The translations under genes and the position numbers were made by a program. Positions 25,937 to 36,278 of a stretch of DNA of 64,000 nucleotides are shown piece after piece. The notes under the pieces are model-generated. The model had not been told where the DNA came from. It saw only the letters and a list, made by a program, of their open reading frames with translations, and made no database searches. This stretch comes from Alistipes sp. (GTDB lineage: Bacteria; Bacteroidota; Bacteroidia; Bacteroidales; Rikenellaceae): NCBI GenBank assembly GCA_017502025.1, contig JAFVVS010000103.1:23076-87075 (forward strand). The letters run 5' to 3'. Position 1 is the stretch's first letter. Every line of letters begins with the position of its first letter.

Positions 25937-28246
25937 TTACTCGGCTGTATAGCGCACAGCGAAGTATGCAAGACTGCTCGATACATCCTTTGCTATGCCA
26001 CCGTCGTAGCTTGTCGCTTCGCCCGCAAGTGACGAGTTAGGGATAAGACGGATATAGACCTTATCCTCTCCGAGAATTGCATTAGGCAACTCGCAACTTA
26101 TGTGCTTATAGCCACACAACTGCCAATAGCGAGTGTCGTTCCAGCTGGTTACATCAGGCACGGTATACTCACCCGCCTTGTTCCACACACTACCATTTGT
26201 AGACCACTCTACATTCCAGTAGCGAGGTGCGCCAATGCTGCGGTTGAGTACGGCAAATTGTACCGAAGGAGCCGTTCCCATAGTATTTGCGGTGGAGAAC
26301 TCCGCTACCCAATAGTGGTAGCCTGTGCCATTGAGCCACTTCGACGAGTGCCAAGCGCCACCATACTCGGCAGTGATCAACCCACGGTCGCCACGACCCG
26401 TGTCGGCCTCGTAGTATATCTGGTGGCCATCAACAGCCTTGCCATTGGCATCGACAACGCCTGTGCCAACAGGGTCGTTGCAGTGCGAATCGCCCAGATA
26501 GTACCAACTATCAGTGGCAGTGATGCTACCCGACGATGAGTGCGAGAGTGTCGCCACATGGGTGTTGTTGGTGGTGTAGGCCGGATAGTACATCTTGCCA
26601 TACGAATCGACATTCGTTAAGCAATCGGAGCGGTTGTTGTTGAAGTAGGCAAACTCGCAGATAATCTTCGTCAACGAGTTGTCCAAACCATTGGCAAATG
26701 CTATATCCGACTGCGATTGGTGGCGAATTTGGTAGCGACCAATGTTTCCAAGGTCGTAAATCTGGTCGGTCGAGTAGCCCTTTGCTACCAACTCGGCCTC
26801 TTTTGTACTATTCCACTCAAAACGGTCGCACTTCTCGTGTACGATAACACCCGAGATTGTACCGCTACCGTATGGCAATCGCTGTGCGTTGCGACGATAG
26901 TTGCAGGTGGTGTTGGTGAGTGTATAGAAGCCGTTGCCACGAGCATCACGCACCAACTGTGGATAGAAGCTGATTCGGTTTGCTGTGAAGCGAGTCGAAA
27001 CGCCACCTCCGGTGTAACCCTCGTTGAGGGGGGTGAGAGGGCCCTTCTTTATCGGGAACTCGCAATCCTTCAAGGTTACATAGGTATAGATATCGTCGTC
27101 GGTAAGCTCGTTGAAGTAACGCTCCTTGATAGGAATGACTGCATTGTTGCCGCTCTCAATCGACAAGACATTGTTTGCCGTAACCTCGTTGATGTAGTAG
27201 CGGATAGGGTCGTTGTCGGTAATATTGTTGCTACCCTCCATACCGAAGAAGCAACCATTAAGGTTGAGGCACACCTTGTCGTAGCGATTGAGGATGTTGT
27301 CCTCTACGCTCTTGAACTCCACCATAAAGCCGTAGCGACCATCCACACTCTCGATATATACGATACGCTTTGTGCCGGTGTAGTCGATACGCTGTGTGGT
27401 GATTGGAGCATTCGGAGCTGCATTTCCCGACTGCGAGTCGCTGATGATGTAACCCTCGATACAGATATCCTCGGTTATATCACGCTCGCCCTTTTGACGC
27501 ATCTCGGCAAACGAAACGATATCGTCTGCAATGCTCACCTCCTTATCCTGTGTTACCAAGATGTCGGTCATAATGGTCTCGTTCCAATCGTCGGTATAGG
27601 AGAAGCGGATTGTCGCCTTACGCATACTCTTGGCATTCGGGTTTGGCTCGACATCGAATTTAAGGGTGTTATTCACACAAGTAATGTTCGAAATCCAATC
27701 CACCTTGTCGAAGATATCCTTGTCGAAGATATCAATCTGCAACTCATCGAACTCGATGCTACTTTTGAGCAGTGTAGAGAGCTGACCACCCTGGTAGCCG
27801 GCAAGCATTGCACGCTTCGACACTTCGAGGGTGCTCGATTTGCGACCCTTCTGCTTGATGAATACGGTGTCGATACGGTTCTCGGCTTCGAGTGTGATGA
27901 GTGCCATACGGCGCACACCATCGTTGCGATCCACCATAGTGAAGATTGTGCCGTCGCCATTTAACGATAGGTCGGAGTAGGAGGCATCGGCCTTACTCTC
28001 GCCAATGCGTACCCAATCTGCACCCTTGGCAACCTTCGCAGTATAGGGTTGCGAGGCATATACTCCAAACTCTTTGATACCGCCCGTATACTCAACCGAG
28101 ATGGTGTTGGTGTTGTTGGTATCACCCTCGATGTAGGCACCCAACTCGGGCGAAGGAACATAGTCCGCCTCATCTATCTGGCACGACACGAATAGAAGTG
28201 TCGTAGCCGAGAGTAATATAGTGAGAAATCCTTTAATCTTGTTCAT
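25937..28246 (-). CDS. BACON / DUF5689 domain lipoprotein
   Basis: A 769-residue predicted surface lipoprotein (lipobox LLFVSC, Cys at about 22). Order: two BACON-like beta-sandwich repeats (about 50-133 and 135-235, each with a D(G/D)xRxxxI/TxxF core), a DUF5689 OB-like region (about 240-450) and a C-terminal beta-rich module (about 540-769). It is similar in plan to the next upstream gene, so the two look like duplicated, diverged binding proteins. BACON domains are known as glycan- or mucin-associated; DUF5689 is often found with nuclease/EEP proteins. No catalytic motif seen. Confidence 0.85.
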   Translation of the reverse strand: MNKIKGFLTILLSATTLLFVSCQIDEADYVPSPELGAYIEGDTNNTNTISVEYTGGIKEFGVYASQPYTAKVAKGADWVRIGESKADASYSDLSLNGDGTIFTMVDRNDGVRRMALITLEAENRIDTVFIKQKGRKSSTLEVSKRAMLAGYQGGQLSTLLKSSIEFDELQIDIFDKDIFDKVDWISNITCVNNTLKFDVEPNPNAKSMRKATIRFSYTDDWNETIMTDILVTQDKEVSIADDIVSFAEMRQKGERDITEDICIEGYIISDSQSGNAAPNAPITTQRIDYTGTKRIVYIESVDGRYGFMVEFKSVEDNILNRYDKVCLNLNGCFFGMEGSNNITDNDPIRYYINEVTANNVLSIESGNNAVIPIKERYFNELTDDDIYTYVTLKDCEFPIKKGPLTPLNEGYTGGGVSTRFTANRISFYPQLVRDARGNGFYTLTNTTCNYRRNAQRLPYGSGTISGVIVHEKCDRFEWNSTKEAELVAKGYSTDQIYDLGNIGRYQIRHQSQSDIAFANGLDNSLTKIICEFAYFNNNRSDCLTNVDSYGKMYYPAYTTNNTHVATLSHSSSGSITATDSWYYLGDSHCNDPVGTGVVDANGKAVDGHQIYYEADTGRGDRGLITAEYGGAWHSSKWLNGTGYHYWVAEFSTANTMGTAPSVQFAVLNRSIGAPRYWNVEWSTNGSVWNKAGEYTVPDVTSWNDTRYWQLCGYKHISCELPNAILGEDKVYIRLIPNSSLAGEATSYDGGIAKDVSSSLAYFAVRYTAE

Positions 28247-28261
28247 AACAGATATTTTCGA

Positions 28262-30421
28262 TTACTTGTTATACTTGATTGTGATGGCTGCCAGATAGAG
28301 TGGCACAACCTTGCTTGCCGAAAATTCGCTACCCTCGGGGTGTGACGACGTAGCACAACGCAAGGTGCAAGGTACTATGCGGAGGTATGCCTTCTCGGCA
28401 CCGCAAATCTCTGACGGCAGACGGAATGAGCGTTGCGCCAATCCGTGTGTTCCAAACTTTATACAGCTCGAATGCCACCAAGCTGCAGGGTGGATGTCGA
28501 ACTCCGAATTCTCGACTGCCGAGTAGTTCTCGCCATCCAACGAGTACTCGATATGCCAATTAGCAGGGAAGTTCAGACCTGCCCCATTGGTAGACTGACC
28601 GCCTGCCCAATATGCGAGGTTGATAGATGCTCCTGCGCCAAGCGATATGGCCGGGAACTCCACAACCAAGCCCTTGAAATCGCCTTTGTCGTCTACCCAA
28701 GCGGCATTGTAGTAACAAGCAGTCTTACGGGTCGTTACTTTTGCATCTGTTCCGGATATGAGCGTATTGAAGCAGGTGTTGATGGCAGGTACGGTGCCCA
28801 ACTCGTGGTAGAGCTTGCCTTCGCCATACTTTGGCACTACCTTATTCTCGGCATCGAGTGTTACCGCTTCGTCCAACCAATGCCACTCGACATAGGTCTT
28901 CGAGAAGTTGTCCTCCTCCGATGCGTTAAACTGCAAGCAACTCTCGTCGTAAGGACGAATCACGAACTTGCCGAGCGAGCCACCGACATTGTTCTCCTCG
29001 CCGCTGTTATCGCCATACATAGGGGATGTCTCGTAGGTGAGGATACCCTTGACAGTGCCCTTACCAAGTGGTGCCTCTTGACCCTTGCGTACCCATTCGA
29101 GGGCCTGCTTGTGGGTGAACATCATATAGATGGTGTTACCCTCGCTGTCACGAAGAAGTGTAGGATAGTAGTCGCAGTAGTAGCGATAACCATCGGTGGT
29201 GTTGTATAACGCACCCTTGTTGTAGACAAGCTCCACATCCTTGATTGTGACGATGCGGTAGTAGTCATCCGAGGTGAGCTCCGAGAGTTTGCGCTCACGA
29301 ACAGGAACATCTCCCTCGGTGCCGGTTATGAGTGACACAACATTGCGAGAACGCACATTCGAGAGTTCGTAACGACCTTCGCCGAGCTTTGTGAGGGTGC
29401 AACCATCAATACGAATTTGAGTCGATGCATACTGTGGAATGATGTTATCCTTACCTGTGAGCATCGAGACCTTCAATGAGTACTTCATATCGTGGCTGAC
29501 GATGTATGTAGTGCCGTCGTTGATGTTTGTGTCGGTGGCAGAGAAGCCCGAACCCGACCAAGCGCTCTGTTTGTTCATCGCTGCGTTGGTGTTCTCGGGG
29601 AAAGAGAGGTTGATGCCACTAATCTTGATGCCGCTTATCTCCTCCTCGTTGGCGGCAATAGTCCAGCTATTTGTACCACTCTCGGTTGTGGCGGTGGTAA
29701 AGCGCTCGAAGAGCTCCTCCCAAGTAATCTCAACCGATGATGTTGTACCCTGAGTGATGCTCACATACGAAGGACCATATACAGCCTTTGTATAAGGGTC
29801 TGTGAAGGTTATACCCAAGCGTGCCGAACGCTCTGCCTCGGTATCGTTGAGTGCAACATCGAGAGCTAACTGCTCGCCCTGCATTCTAATGTTGCTAATC
29901 CAATTTTTGCTCTCGCTGAGATATTCCACCTCGTCGAGAACTACGTGCTTGTAGAGGTCGCTCGATATGTTCGAGTCGAGAGAGAGGTAGTAGGTTGTAG
30001 CGCTCTTCTCTATGCTCATCTCTCCATCCTCGGCACGGAAGCGGAATATGATATCCTTACCATCCTGAACAACCATTATGCGCTTGGTTGCGTTGCCACT
30101 ATGCACAAGGATGTAGGCACGACGCACCGCCTTGTTGTTGGCCTTGTAGGTGAAGAGCATTCGTCCCGAACCGTTGCCCTGGGCATTGGTCAGGGTTGCC
30201 CAGTCGTAGTCGTCTTCGAACTCTGCTCTCCAAGCCGAGTCGGAATAGACCGAAATGGGTGTTGAGCCCTCTTCGACTTTGAGCTTGATGCAGTTGGTCT
30301 CCGAGTCGTCGTTGTTTACACCAAAGCCCTCCCATTCGAACTCTTTGTTGCACGACGGCACAAGCATTGCCAAAGCAACGACTGCCAAAATATATTTAAT
30401 CATCTGTTTCATAACTTTCAT
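28262..30421 (-). CDS. BACON / DUF5689 domain lipoprotein, paralog
   Basis: A 719-residue lipoprotein (lipobox LVPSC, Cys at about 24). An N-terminal BACON-like repeat pair (about 45-230) is followed by a DUF5689-like region (about 235-470) and a C-terminal beta-rich module (about 500-719) ending in a LYLAAITIKY strand. The start has three close in-frame ATGs (codons 1, 4 and 7), so a slightly shorter protein is possible. It lies 12 bp after susD and 15 bp before its paralog. In SusCD operons this slot usually encodes surface glycan- or substrate-binding lipoproteins. Confidence 0.84.
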   Translation of the reverse strand: MKVMKQMIKYILAVVALAMLVPSCNKEFEWEGFGVNNDDSETNCIKLKVEEGSTPISVYSDSAWRAEFEDDYDWATLTNAQGNGSGRMLFTYKANNKAVRRAYILVHSGNATKRIMVVQDGKDIIFRFRAEDGEMSIEKSATTYYLSLDSNISSDLYKHVVLDEVEYLSESKNWISNIRMQGEQLALDVALNDTEAERSARLGITFTDPYTKAVYGPSYVSITQGTTSSVEITWEELFERFTTATTESGTNSWTIAANEEEISGIKISGINLSFPENTNAAMNKQSAWSGSGFSATDTNINDGTTYIVSHDMKYSLKVSMLTGKDNIIPQYASTQIRIDGCTLTKLGEGRYELSNVRSRNVVSLITGTEGDVPVRERKLSELTSDDYYRIVTIKDVELVYNKGALYNTTDGYRYYCDYYPTLLRDSEGNTIYMMFTHKQALEWVRKGQEAPLGKGTVKGILTYETSPMYGDNSGEENNVGGSLGKFVIRPYDESCLQFNASEEDNFSKTYVEWHWLDEAVTLDAENKVVPKYGEGKLYHELGTVPAINTCFNTLISGTDAKVTTRKTACYYNAAWVDDKGDFKGLVVEFPAISLGAGASINLAYWAGGQSTNGAGLNFPANWHIEYSLDGENYSAVENSEFDIHPAAWWHSSCIKFGTHGLAQRSFRLPSEICGAEKAYLRIVPCTLRCATSSHPEGSEFSASKVVPLYLAAITIKYNK

Positions 30422-30433
30422 CTCAATTTTGCA

Positions 30434-32140
30434 TTACATACCGTACTTCTTGTACTCGTCGTTGGTGAGAACGCCACCCGAGAGGGCTACCTCCTTATCG
30501 GGAATAGGGTAGTACTCGTGACAAGGCAACATATTGTTCTTCATTGTGCCATAATCCGAACAGTTCGACACTTGCTCGAACCATATGCCCCAACGAACCA
30601 ACTCGAATTTACGCTGGAACTCACCTACAAGCTCTCGTCCGTGCTCCTTCTGAATCTCGTTCATCAGAGCAAGCTTGCTCTTGAAGTTCGCCTGGTTCAG
30701 GTCGCCCAAGCCGGCACGACGGCGCACCTTGTTCAGGTACTCGACAGCCTTGGTACGGTCGCCCAATTCGAGGTGGCACTCTGCTGCCATAATCAATGCT
30801 CCTGCATAGCGGAACACCTTCAAGTTATTTCCGTCGGCAGTAGATTGAATGTTCGGACACCAGAACTTATCTCCCATCCAAGGGCGAGATTGAGGGGTAA
30901 ATTTAGTACCTCGTGGATTACCTCCCGATGCACTCCAAAAGAATTGCCACTCCTTCTCTCCCTCATCGTTGTAGGTTTCGTATCCCCACGCCATATTTAT
31001 CTTGGAGCGGTGGTCGAATACTCCGTTGATGAAGTCGGGATCATCAGCCGAGAGTTTGTCATACTCGGTATATGGCTGCAACTGCTGGTAGAAGTATTGG
31101 TTAGGGCGGTACGCCGTATAGGTACGGGCGTTGTCGCCAATCAAATCGATTTTCAAACCGCTATACCAAATCTCAGGCTCTTTGCCTGCAGGTACTTGGT
31201 CTTCGGGCTGCACGGCTCTGGTCGGCATAAAGAAGCAGGCAATCTGGCTGGTAACCTTCAAACCATCCTCGTCGTAGATGTTTGCCACCTCGAAGATAGA
31301 CTCCTTGGTGTATTTGTTGCGGAAGCAGATGTCCGAGATAGGGTATTGGTTCAAGTCGCCATAGATAGCTTCGAGGTGCTCGATAGCCGTAAGAGCCTTC
31401 TTAAACCACATCTCACTATTTGGCGTATCCTTCGAGCCATTCCACATAGCCAACTTTGCACAAACCATCCAGCCGAATGCTGCACCCATACGGTAGTCAC
31501 GCTTCTCGGGGTTGTCGTAGGTGCGCTCCTGTACTACACCATCCTTAACGAGGAGGTCGAGCAACTCATCCACGATGTAGCCACGAGTCTCGATGGCCGA
31601 CATACGAGGGAGCTTTGCTACTCTATCCTGATCCTCTACGGTCTCGACAGGGTCGGTGTAGAACGGAACATCGCCGAATATGGAGGTGAGCAGATAGTAG
31701 TACATACCACGCAACGCCGCCGCCTCGGCCATCAACTCGTTGTACTCGGTGGTCGAGAGGTTGCCGTCGTTGTAGGCACGCTTCAATGCGGCGATGATGT
31801 TGTTGCAACGCATCACGCCACGATAACCTTGGGTCCAACCTGTGCTACCATAACGAGGGTTGGCAGGCGAGATGTCGAGCTGTGCATCGAGTGTTCCCGA
31901 CTGACAATAGAGAAGATCCGAAACCGACTCGGTAGCCAAGAGGAATGGGCCGTTATACATCGAGCGGAATGGAGGATAGCAACCACGAAGACCCGTAACG
32001 CACTGCGAATAGTTCTTGTAGTAGGTTGCTGTCTGATAGTTCGACTGCATATTCTCCTCCAAAGAGCAGGCGGAGAGGAACATTGCCGATGCGATGGCAA
32101 TGATAGCAGAAGCGAATGTATATAGTTTCCTGTTTTTCAT
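30434..32140 (-). CDS. SusD/RagB family nutrient-binding outer-membrane lipoprotein
   Basis: A 568-residue SusD-like protein, the lid of the SusC transporter. Lipobox FLSAC (Cys at about 25). The N-terminal CSLEENMQSNYQTATYYKNY and the TPR-like helical region match the family. The C-terminus has the RYAGALIMAAECHLELGDRTKAVEYLNKVRRRAG block typical of SusD (quoted here by key residues R-AEC-L-NKVRRRAG). It follows susC by 21 bp. The substrate cannot be inferred from SusD alone. Confidence 0.95.
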   Translation of the reverse strand: MKNRKLYTFASAIIAIASAMFLSACSLEENMQSNYQTATYYKNYSQCVTGLRGCYPPFRSMYNGPFLLATESVSDLLYCQSGTLDAQLDISPANPRYGSTGWTQGYRGVMRCNNIIAALKRAYNDGNLSTTEYNELMAEAAALRGMYYYLLTSIFGDVPFYTDPVETVEDQDRVAKLPRMSAIETRGYIVDELLDLLVKDGVVQERTYDNPEKRDYRMGAAFGWMVCAKLAMWNGSKDTPNSEMWFKKALTAIEHLEAIYGDLNQYPISDICFRNKYTKESIFEVANIYDEDGLKVTSQIACFFMPTRAVQPEDQVPAGKEPEIWYSGLKIDLIGDNARTYTAYRPNQYFYQQLQPYTEYDKLSADDPDFINGVFDHRSKINMAWGYETYNDEGEKEWQFFWSASGGNPRGTKFTPQSRPWMGDKFWCPNIQSTADGNNLKVFRYAGALIMAAECHLELGDRTKAVEYLNKVRRRAGLGDLNQANFKSKLALMNEIQKEHGRELVGEFQRKFELVRWGIWFEQVSNCSDYGTMKNNMLPCHEYYPIPDKEVALSGGVLTNDEYKKYGM

Positions 32141-32161
32141 CTTATGTGCATCTTTTGAGGG

Positions 32162-35100
32162 TTAGTAACGAATTTGAACACTGAATATGATGGTGCGAGC
32201 CTTCGGATAAGCACCATTATCCATACGACGAATGGTCGAGCCGCTGGAATTTGTCGATACATCAGGGTCGTAGCCGTTGTAGTTCTTCCACAAGAAGAGG
32301 TTCTCGCCACTTGCGCTGACGGTGATGTCACGCAGGTGCTTGGTCTTCTTGCGAAGGTCGAAGGTGTAACCCAAGGAGATGTTCTTCAAACGGATGTACG
32401 AAGCATCGTAGACCATACTCGAACTTGGCAATTCGTCACTGCGATATGCGCCAGGGATGTTCGACTCAGGATTTCGTACTGGATGCCAAGCATCGAGCAT
32501 ATAGCGATATTGGTTGGTGTAGGAGCTACCCTTCATCCACAACTCCGAGAGGTTGTAGATCTTACCTCCGAGCGAGTAGTTGAAATAGACGCTCAAACGG
32601 AACTTTCCGATGTGGAAGGTGTTCTGCAAACCTCCGTAGAGGATAGGGTCTGCCGAGCCGAGATATACGAGGTCATCCTCGTTGAGTGCTCCGTCGTGGT
32701 TGGTATCCACATAGTAGGCGTAGCCCGGCTTGTAGCGGCTCGAACTACTCGATACGTAGGCCTTTGTCTCGGTGTTGCGGTTAATCTGATCCTGAGTGTG
32801 CCATACGCCGGCCTGCTGGAAACCCCACAATGCATTGAGTGGATAGCCATTGACATATCCGTACATCATATAGGAGTTGTTCGTAGGCGAAGAGTAGGCT
32901 GCGATATAGTCGCTCGAACCTGTGTCGAGCACCAATTGCGAGTTGTGCGCAATGGTGAAGGTTGTATCCCAACTAAACTTCTTGCGTGTGATGTTGTGCG
33001 AGGTGATGCTGAACTCTACACCCTTATTCTCGGTTGCACCAATATTGGTGTAGCGAGAGTCGAAACCGGTGCTTGTAGGGAGCTTCACCGAGAGCAACAA
33101 GTCGGTAGTGAGGGAGTAGTAAGCCTCCAACGAGAACTCCAATCGCTTATCCAATACCGAGAAGTCGATACCTGCGTTATACATAGTGGTCTTCTCCCAA
33201 GTCAAATCCTTGCTCTCCAAGCGAGAAGGATAGACCGCCAACGGCTGGTTATAGCCGAAGAGGTAACCACTTGTGCTGCTTGACAACGCCTCCATCGAAC
33301 GATAGTACGAGATAGCATCGTTACCCGAAACACCCGCACTGAGTCGCAACGAGAGGTCGTCTAACCAATTCACCTGCTTCATAAACGGCTCCTTCGAAAT
33401 CATCCACTTGAATGCTCCCGATGGGAAGAAGGCGTATTTGTTGTTGGCTGCAAAGTTCGACGAGCCATCGACACGAGCCGTAAAGGTGAAGTAGTAGCGC
33501 TTCTTGTAGTTGTAGTTGAAGCGACCAAGCACCGAATTACGGGTGCGCTCGTTGAACGAAGATGCCGGCGAGAGGTTGTTCTTATCGGGAATAGCCGCCA
33601 TATTGTTCCACTTGATATCGTCGCTCAAATAGCCCGTACCCTTCAACGAGAAGTTGTGCTGCTGGAACTTCTCCACGGTGAAGCCAACCATCAAATCCAA
33701 GTTGTGCAGACGACGGAAGGTTTTCTTATAGGAGAGTGTATTCTCATTGGTGAGTCGATGCTCGTCGGTCTCGGCACGATAGGCCACAGCACCCTGGTTG
33801 ATAGCCTCGTAGGTCGGACGAGTCGATGGGTAGAACTCGTAGGTGTGACGCTGGAACACATAGTAGTTGAAGCGAGAACGGAAGGTTAAGCCCTTTGCCA
33901 AGTTGATAGTGATATTTGGCGAGAGGGTAAACATCTTTCGTGTGGTCTCGTTGGTAATGAGGTGAGCGTCCAAGTATGGCGAGTTGTATGGCTGACCACC
34001 ATCGAAACCTGTACCCCAGAGGATATTCACGGTGTCGGTGGGCGACTGCATAGGGTTGAGGAAGATGGCTCCATTCCAATAGTTAACGCCACCCACAGCA
34101 ACCTTGTTGTTGTCGTTCATACGGTACTCGTAGTTCATATTGATACCCAAGCGCAACCACTTGAAGAGCTGATATTGCGCATTCAGACGACCTGTCAGAC
34201 GCTCCATACCCGAGCAGATGATGATACCGTCATTCTTGTGGTAGCCAAACGAGGTGAAGTAGTTGTACTTCTTCGATCCGCCCGAAACGCTCAAATTGTA
34301 GTTCTGGTACATACCCGTGCGAGTGATGACATCCTGCCAATCGGTACCCTTGCCATAGGCATTAGGGTCGAGGTACTTGTAGTCACTCTCCGGCTTTGTG
34401 CCAGGACCTCCCGAGTTGTTGAGGTGCACATCGTTGCGGTATTGAGCAAACTCCGAAGCGTTCATCACATCGAGCTTGCGAGGCAACTGCGAGAATCCGA
34501 GGTCGGTCTTGAAGGTGATACGAGGCTTCGAGCCCGAGTCGGAACCACCCTTTGTGGTCACGATGATTACACCATTAGCACCTCTTGCTCCGTAGATAGC
34601 GGTCGACGAGGCATCCTTCAACACCGAGATAGACTTGATATCCGAAGGGTTGAGGTCGCCCAAGTCCGACACACCGTCCATCACGCCATCCACCACGATG
34701 AGCGGCTCGTTCGAGGCGGTGATAGAGCGGGTACCACGAATACGAATTGAGGTCGAAGCGCCAGGCTCACCTGTTGTCGACATAATATCGGCACCTGCAA
34801 CACGACCCTGCAACGCCTGGTCGATTGACGAAACGGGAGCGTCGGCAATCTCCGACATCTTAACCGTAGAAACCGAGCCTGTCAAGTCGCTCTTCGCCAC
34901 CGAGCCATAACCGATAACCACAACCTCATCCACCTTGACATTGTCCTGCGTAAGGGAGATGTTGATGGTGGTGTGAGAGTTGATTTTAACCTTTTGCGAA
35001 GTGTAACCGAGGTACTGCACCTCCAACACTCCGTTTGCAGGCACTTGGAGGGTGTATTTACCCTGCAAGTCGGAGGATGTTCCGATGGTTGTTCCCTCAA

Positions 35101-35275
35101 CCGATACGGCAGCACCTACGAGTGCCTGCTTGTTCGAGGCGTCCGTAATCGTTCCGCTGACGGTAATCTTCTTATCCTGCGCCAATGCCGATGCCGGAAG
35201 GAGCAGTGTTGCTGCCATAAACATCAGGGCAACGAAGCGTGCGGAGCCTGTGATATGTTTGAATATATGTTTCAT
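32162..35275 (-). CDS. SusC/RagA family TonB-linked outer-membrane protein
   Basis: A 1037-residue TonB-dependent transporter that imports the substrate captured by SusD. Signal peptide (about 1-32), carboxypeptidase-regulatory-like beta-sandwich (about 38-118), plug domain (KVDEVVVIGYG at about 120-130, then RIRGTRSI and PLIVVDGV), then a ~800-residue beta-barrel ending in an aromatic-terminated strand (FSVQIRY). There is no N-terminal secretin/TonB short (STN) domain, which suggests no direct anti-sigma signalling. No sigma/anti-sigma pair or hybrid two-component gene lies nearby. Confidence 0.96.
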   Translation of the reverse strand: MKHIFKHITGSARFVALMFMAATLLLPASALAQDKKITVSGTITDASNKQALVGAAVSVEGTTIGTSSDLQGKYTLQVPANGVLEVQYLGYTSQKVKINSHTTINISLTQDNVKVDEVVVIGYGSVAKSDLTGSVSTVKMSEIADAPVSSIDQALQGRVAGADIMSTTGEPGASTSIRIRGTRSITASNEPLIVVDGVMDGVSDLGDLNPSDIKSISVLKDASSTAIYGARGANGVIIVTTKGGSDSGSKPRITFKTDLGFSQLPRKLDVMNASEFAQYRNDVHLNNSGGPGTKPESDYKYLDPNAYGKGTDWQDVITRTGMYQNYNLSVSGGSKKYNYFTSFGYHKNDGIIICSGMERLTGRLNAQYQLFKWLRLGINMNYEYRMNDNNKVAVGGVNYWNGAIFLNPMQSPTDTVNILWGTGFDGGQPYNSPYLDAHLITNETTRKMFTLSPNITINLAKGLTFRSRFNYYVFQRHTYEFYPSTRPTYEAINQGAVAYRAETDEHRLTNENTLSYKKTFRRLHNLDLMVGFTVEKFQQHNFSLKGTGYLSDDIKWNNMAAIPDKNNLSPASSFNERTRNSVLGRFNYNYKKRYYFTFTARVDGSSNFAANNKYAFFPSGAFKWMISKEPFMKQVNWLDDLSLRLSAGVSGNDAISYYRSMEALSSSTSGYLFGYNQPLAVYPSRLESKDLTWEKTTMYNAGIDFSVLDKRLEFSLEAYYSLTTDLLLSVKLPTSTGFDSRYTNIGATENKGVEFSITSHNITRKKFSWDTTFTIAHNSQLVLDTGSSDYIAAYSSPTNNSYMMYGYVNGYPLNALWGFQQAGVWHTQDQINRNTETKAYVSSSSSRYKPGYAYYVDTNHDGALNEDDLVYLGSADPILYGGLQNTFHIGKFRLSVYFNYSLGGKIYNLSELWMKGSSYTNQYRYMLDAWHPVRNPESNIPGAYRSDELPSSSMVYDASYIRLKNISLGYTFDLRKKTKHLRDITVSASGENLFLWKNYNGYDPDVSTNSSGSTIRRMDNGAYPKARTIIFSVQIRY

Positions 35276-35297
35276 AATCTCTTGCTATTTCGAAACC

Positions 35298-36278
35298 TTA
35301 CTCATAGATGTTGAATTCGGCCAATACAGGATAGTGATCCGAATACTTCCAAACACCCGAGCCGTTGTTGATTGCCACACCATTTGGCGAGTACATAATC
35401 TTCTCTATCTGGGCAAAGCCATAGAGGAAGTCGATGGATTTGAGTGACTTACGCATCGACTCTGTGCCGAAGATGTAGTCGATATACGACTTGGTGTAGT
35501 TGTTCATCTCTGCCCACAAATCGTAGTAGGAGTTCTTGCGTACCTCACGGTCAACATCGTCGCCCGAGCCATCGTTGAAGTCGCCCATCATCAACCAATT
35601 CTGCTCGGTGTAGTGAGCCTCCGAGTTGATGGTCTCGGCCATATAGAAATTCACCTCGTTCATACGAATGGTGTTTGCGTTGTTCACATTCGATGGTTGC
35701 AAGTGCAGATTTACCAAATTCACAACATAGCTATCCGAGAAGTGTACCTTGGCGTGAACAGCACCGTGCGAAACCTTCACCTGGCTGTTGCCACGCAAGC
35801 GTGAAACGAGCTCGATAGGGTACTTCGAGGTGATAACCACAGGGTAGTTGTCGAGGTATGGGCCCATAACCACATACTTGTGTCCCCAACGCTCTGCCAA
35901 CTCGACCCAGCCCGTAGGATTATCCCACTTCTCCTCTATATACTTCTGGTCGGCATAAGGGAGGTAGCGACCATAGTGTGAGAGGTTCTTGCCGTCGACA
36001 TCCCAGTGGGTTGCCGCCTCCTGAATGCAGAATACATCGGGATTAATCTCGTTGATGTAGGCTACGAAGTTGTTGTAGTTGTTGAATTGGTCACACCACA
36101 TTCCATCCTGAATATTCCAACTGAGGAGTTTGAACGAGCCGTTGAATACTGCCGACTCGGACTCCACCGCAAGAGGTGTGTCGCCCGACACCTGTTTTGT
36201 TCCGCAGGATGCGAGCGCAAGCGTAGCAACCATCGCACAGATGATAGCTACTATGTTCTTAAATTTAGAATTCGTCAT
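35298..36278 (-). CDS. EEP-family lipoprotein (paralog of the operon's last gene)
   Basis: A 326-residue EEP-fold hydrolase with a lipoprotein signal (lipobox LALASC). Catalytic residues visible in LSWNIQDGMWCDQ, CIQEAATHW, MMGDFNDGSG and YSDHYPVLAEF. I start it at 36278 (MTNSKFK...), which overlaps the preceding gene by 14 bp; the frame is open further upstream, but that part is Arg-rich antisense-like sequence with no signal peptide. It is the only EEP of the three here with a lipobox. Probably exported to the cell surface beside SusCD. Confidence 0.9.
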   Translation of the reverse strand: MTNSKFKNIVAIICAMVATLALASCGTKQVSGDTPLAVESESAVFNGSFKLLSWNIQDGMWCDQFNNYNNFVAYINEINPDVFCIQEAATHWDVDGKNLSHYGRYLPYADQKYIEEKWDNPTGWVELAERWGHKYVVMGPYLDNYPVVITSKYPIELVSRLRGNSQVKVSHGAVHAKVHFSDSYVVNLVNLHLQPSNVNNANTIRMNEVNFYMAETINSEAHYTEQNWLMMGDFNDGSGDDVDREVRKNSYYDLWAEMNNYTKSYIDYIFGTESMRKSLKSIDFLYGFAQIEKIMYSPNGVAINNGSGVWKYSDHYPVLAEFNIYE

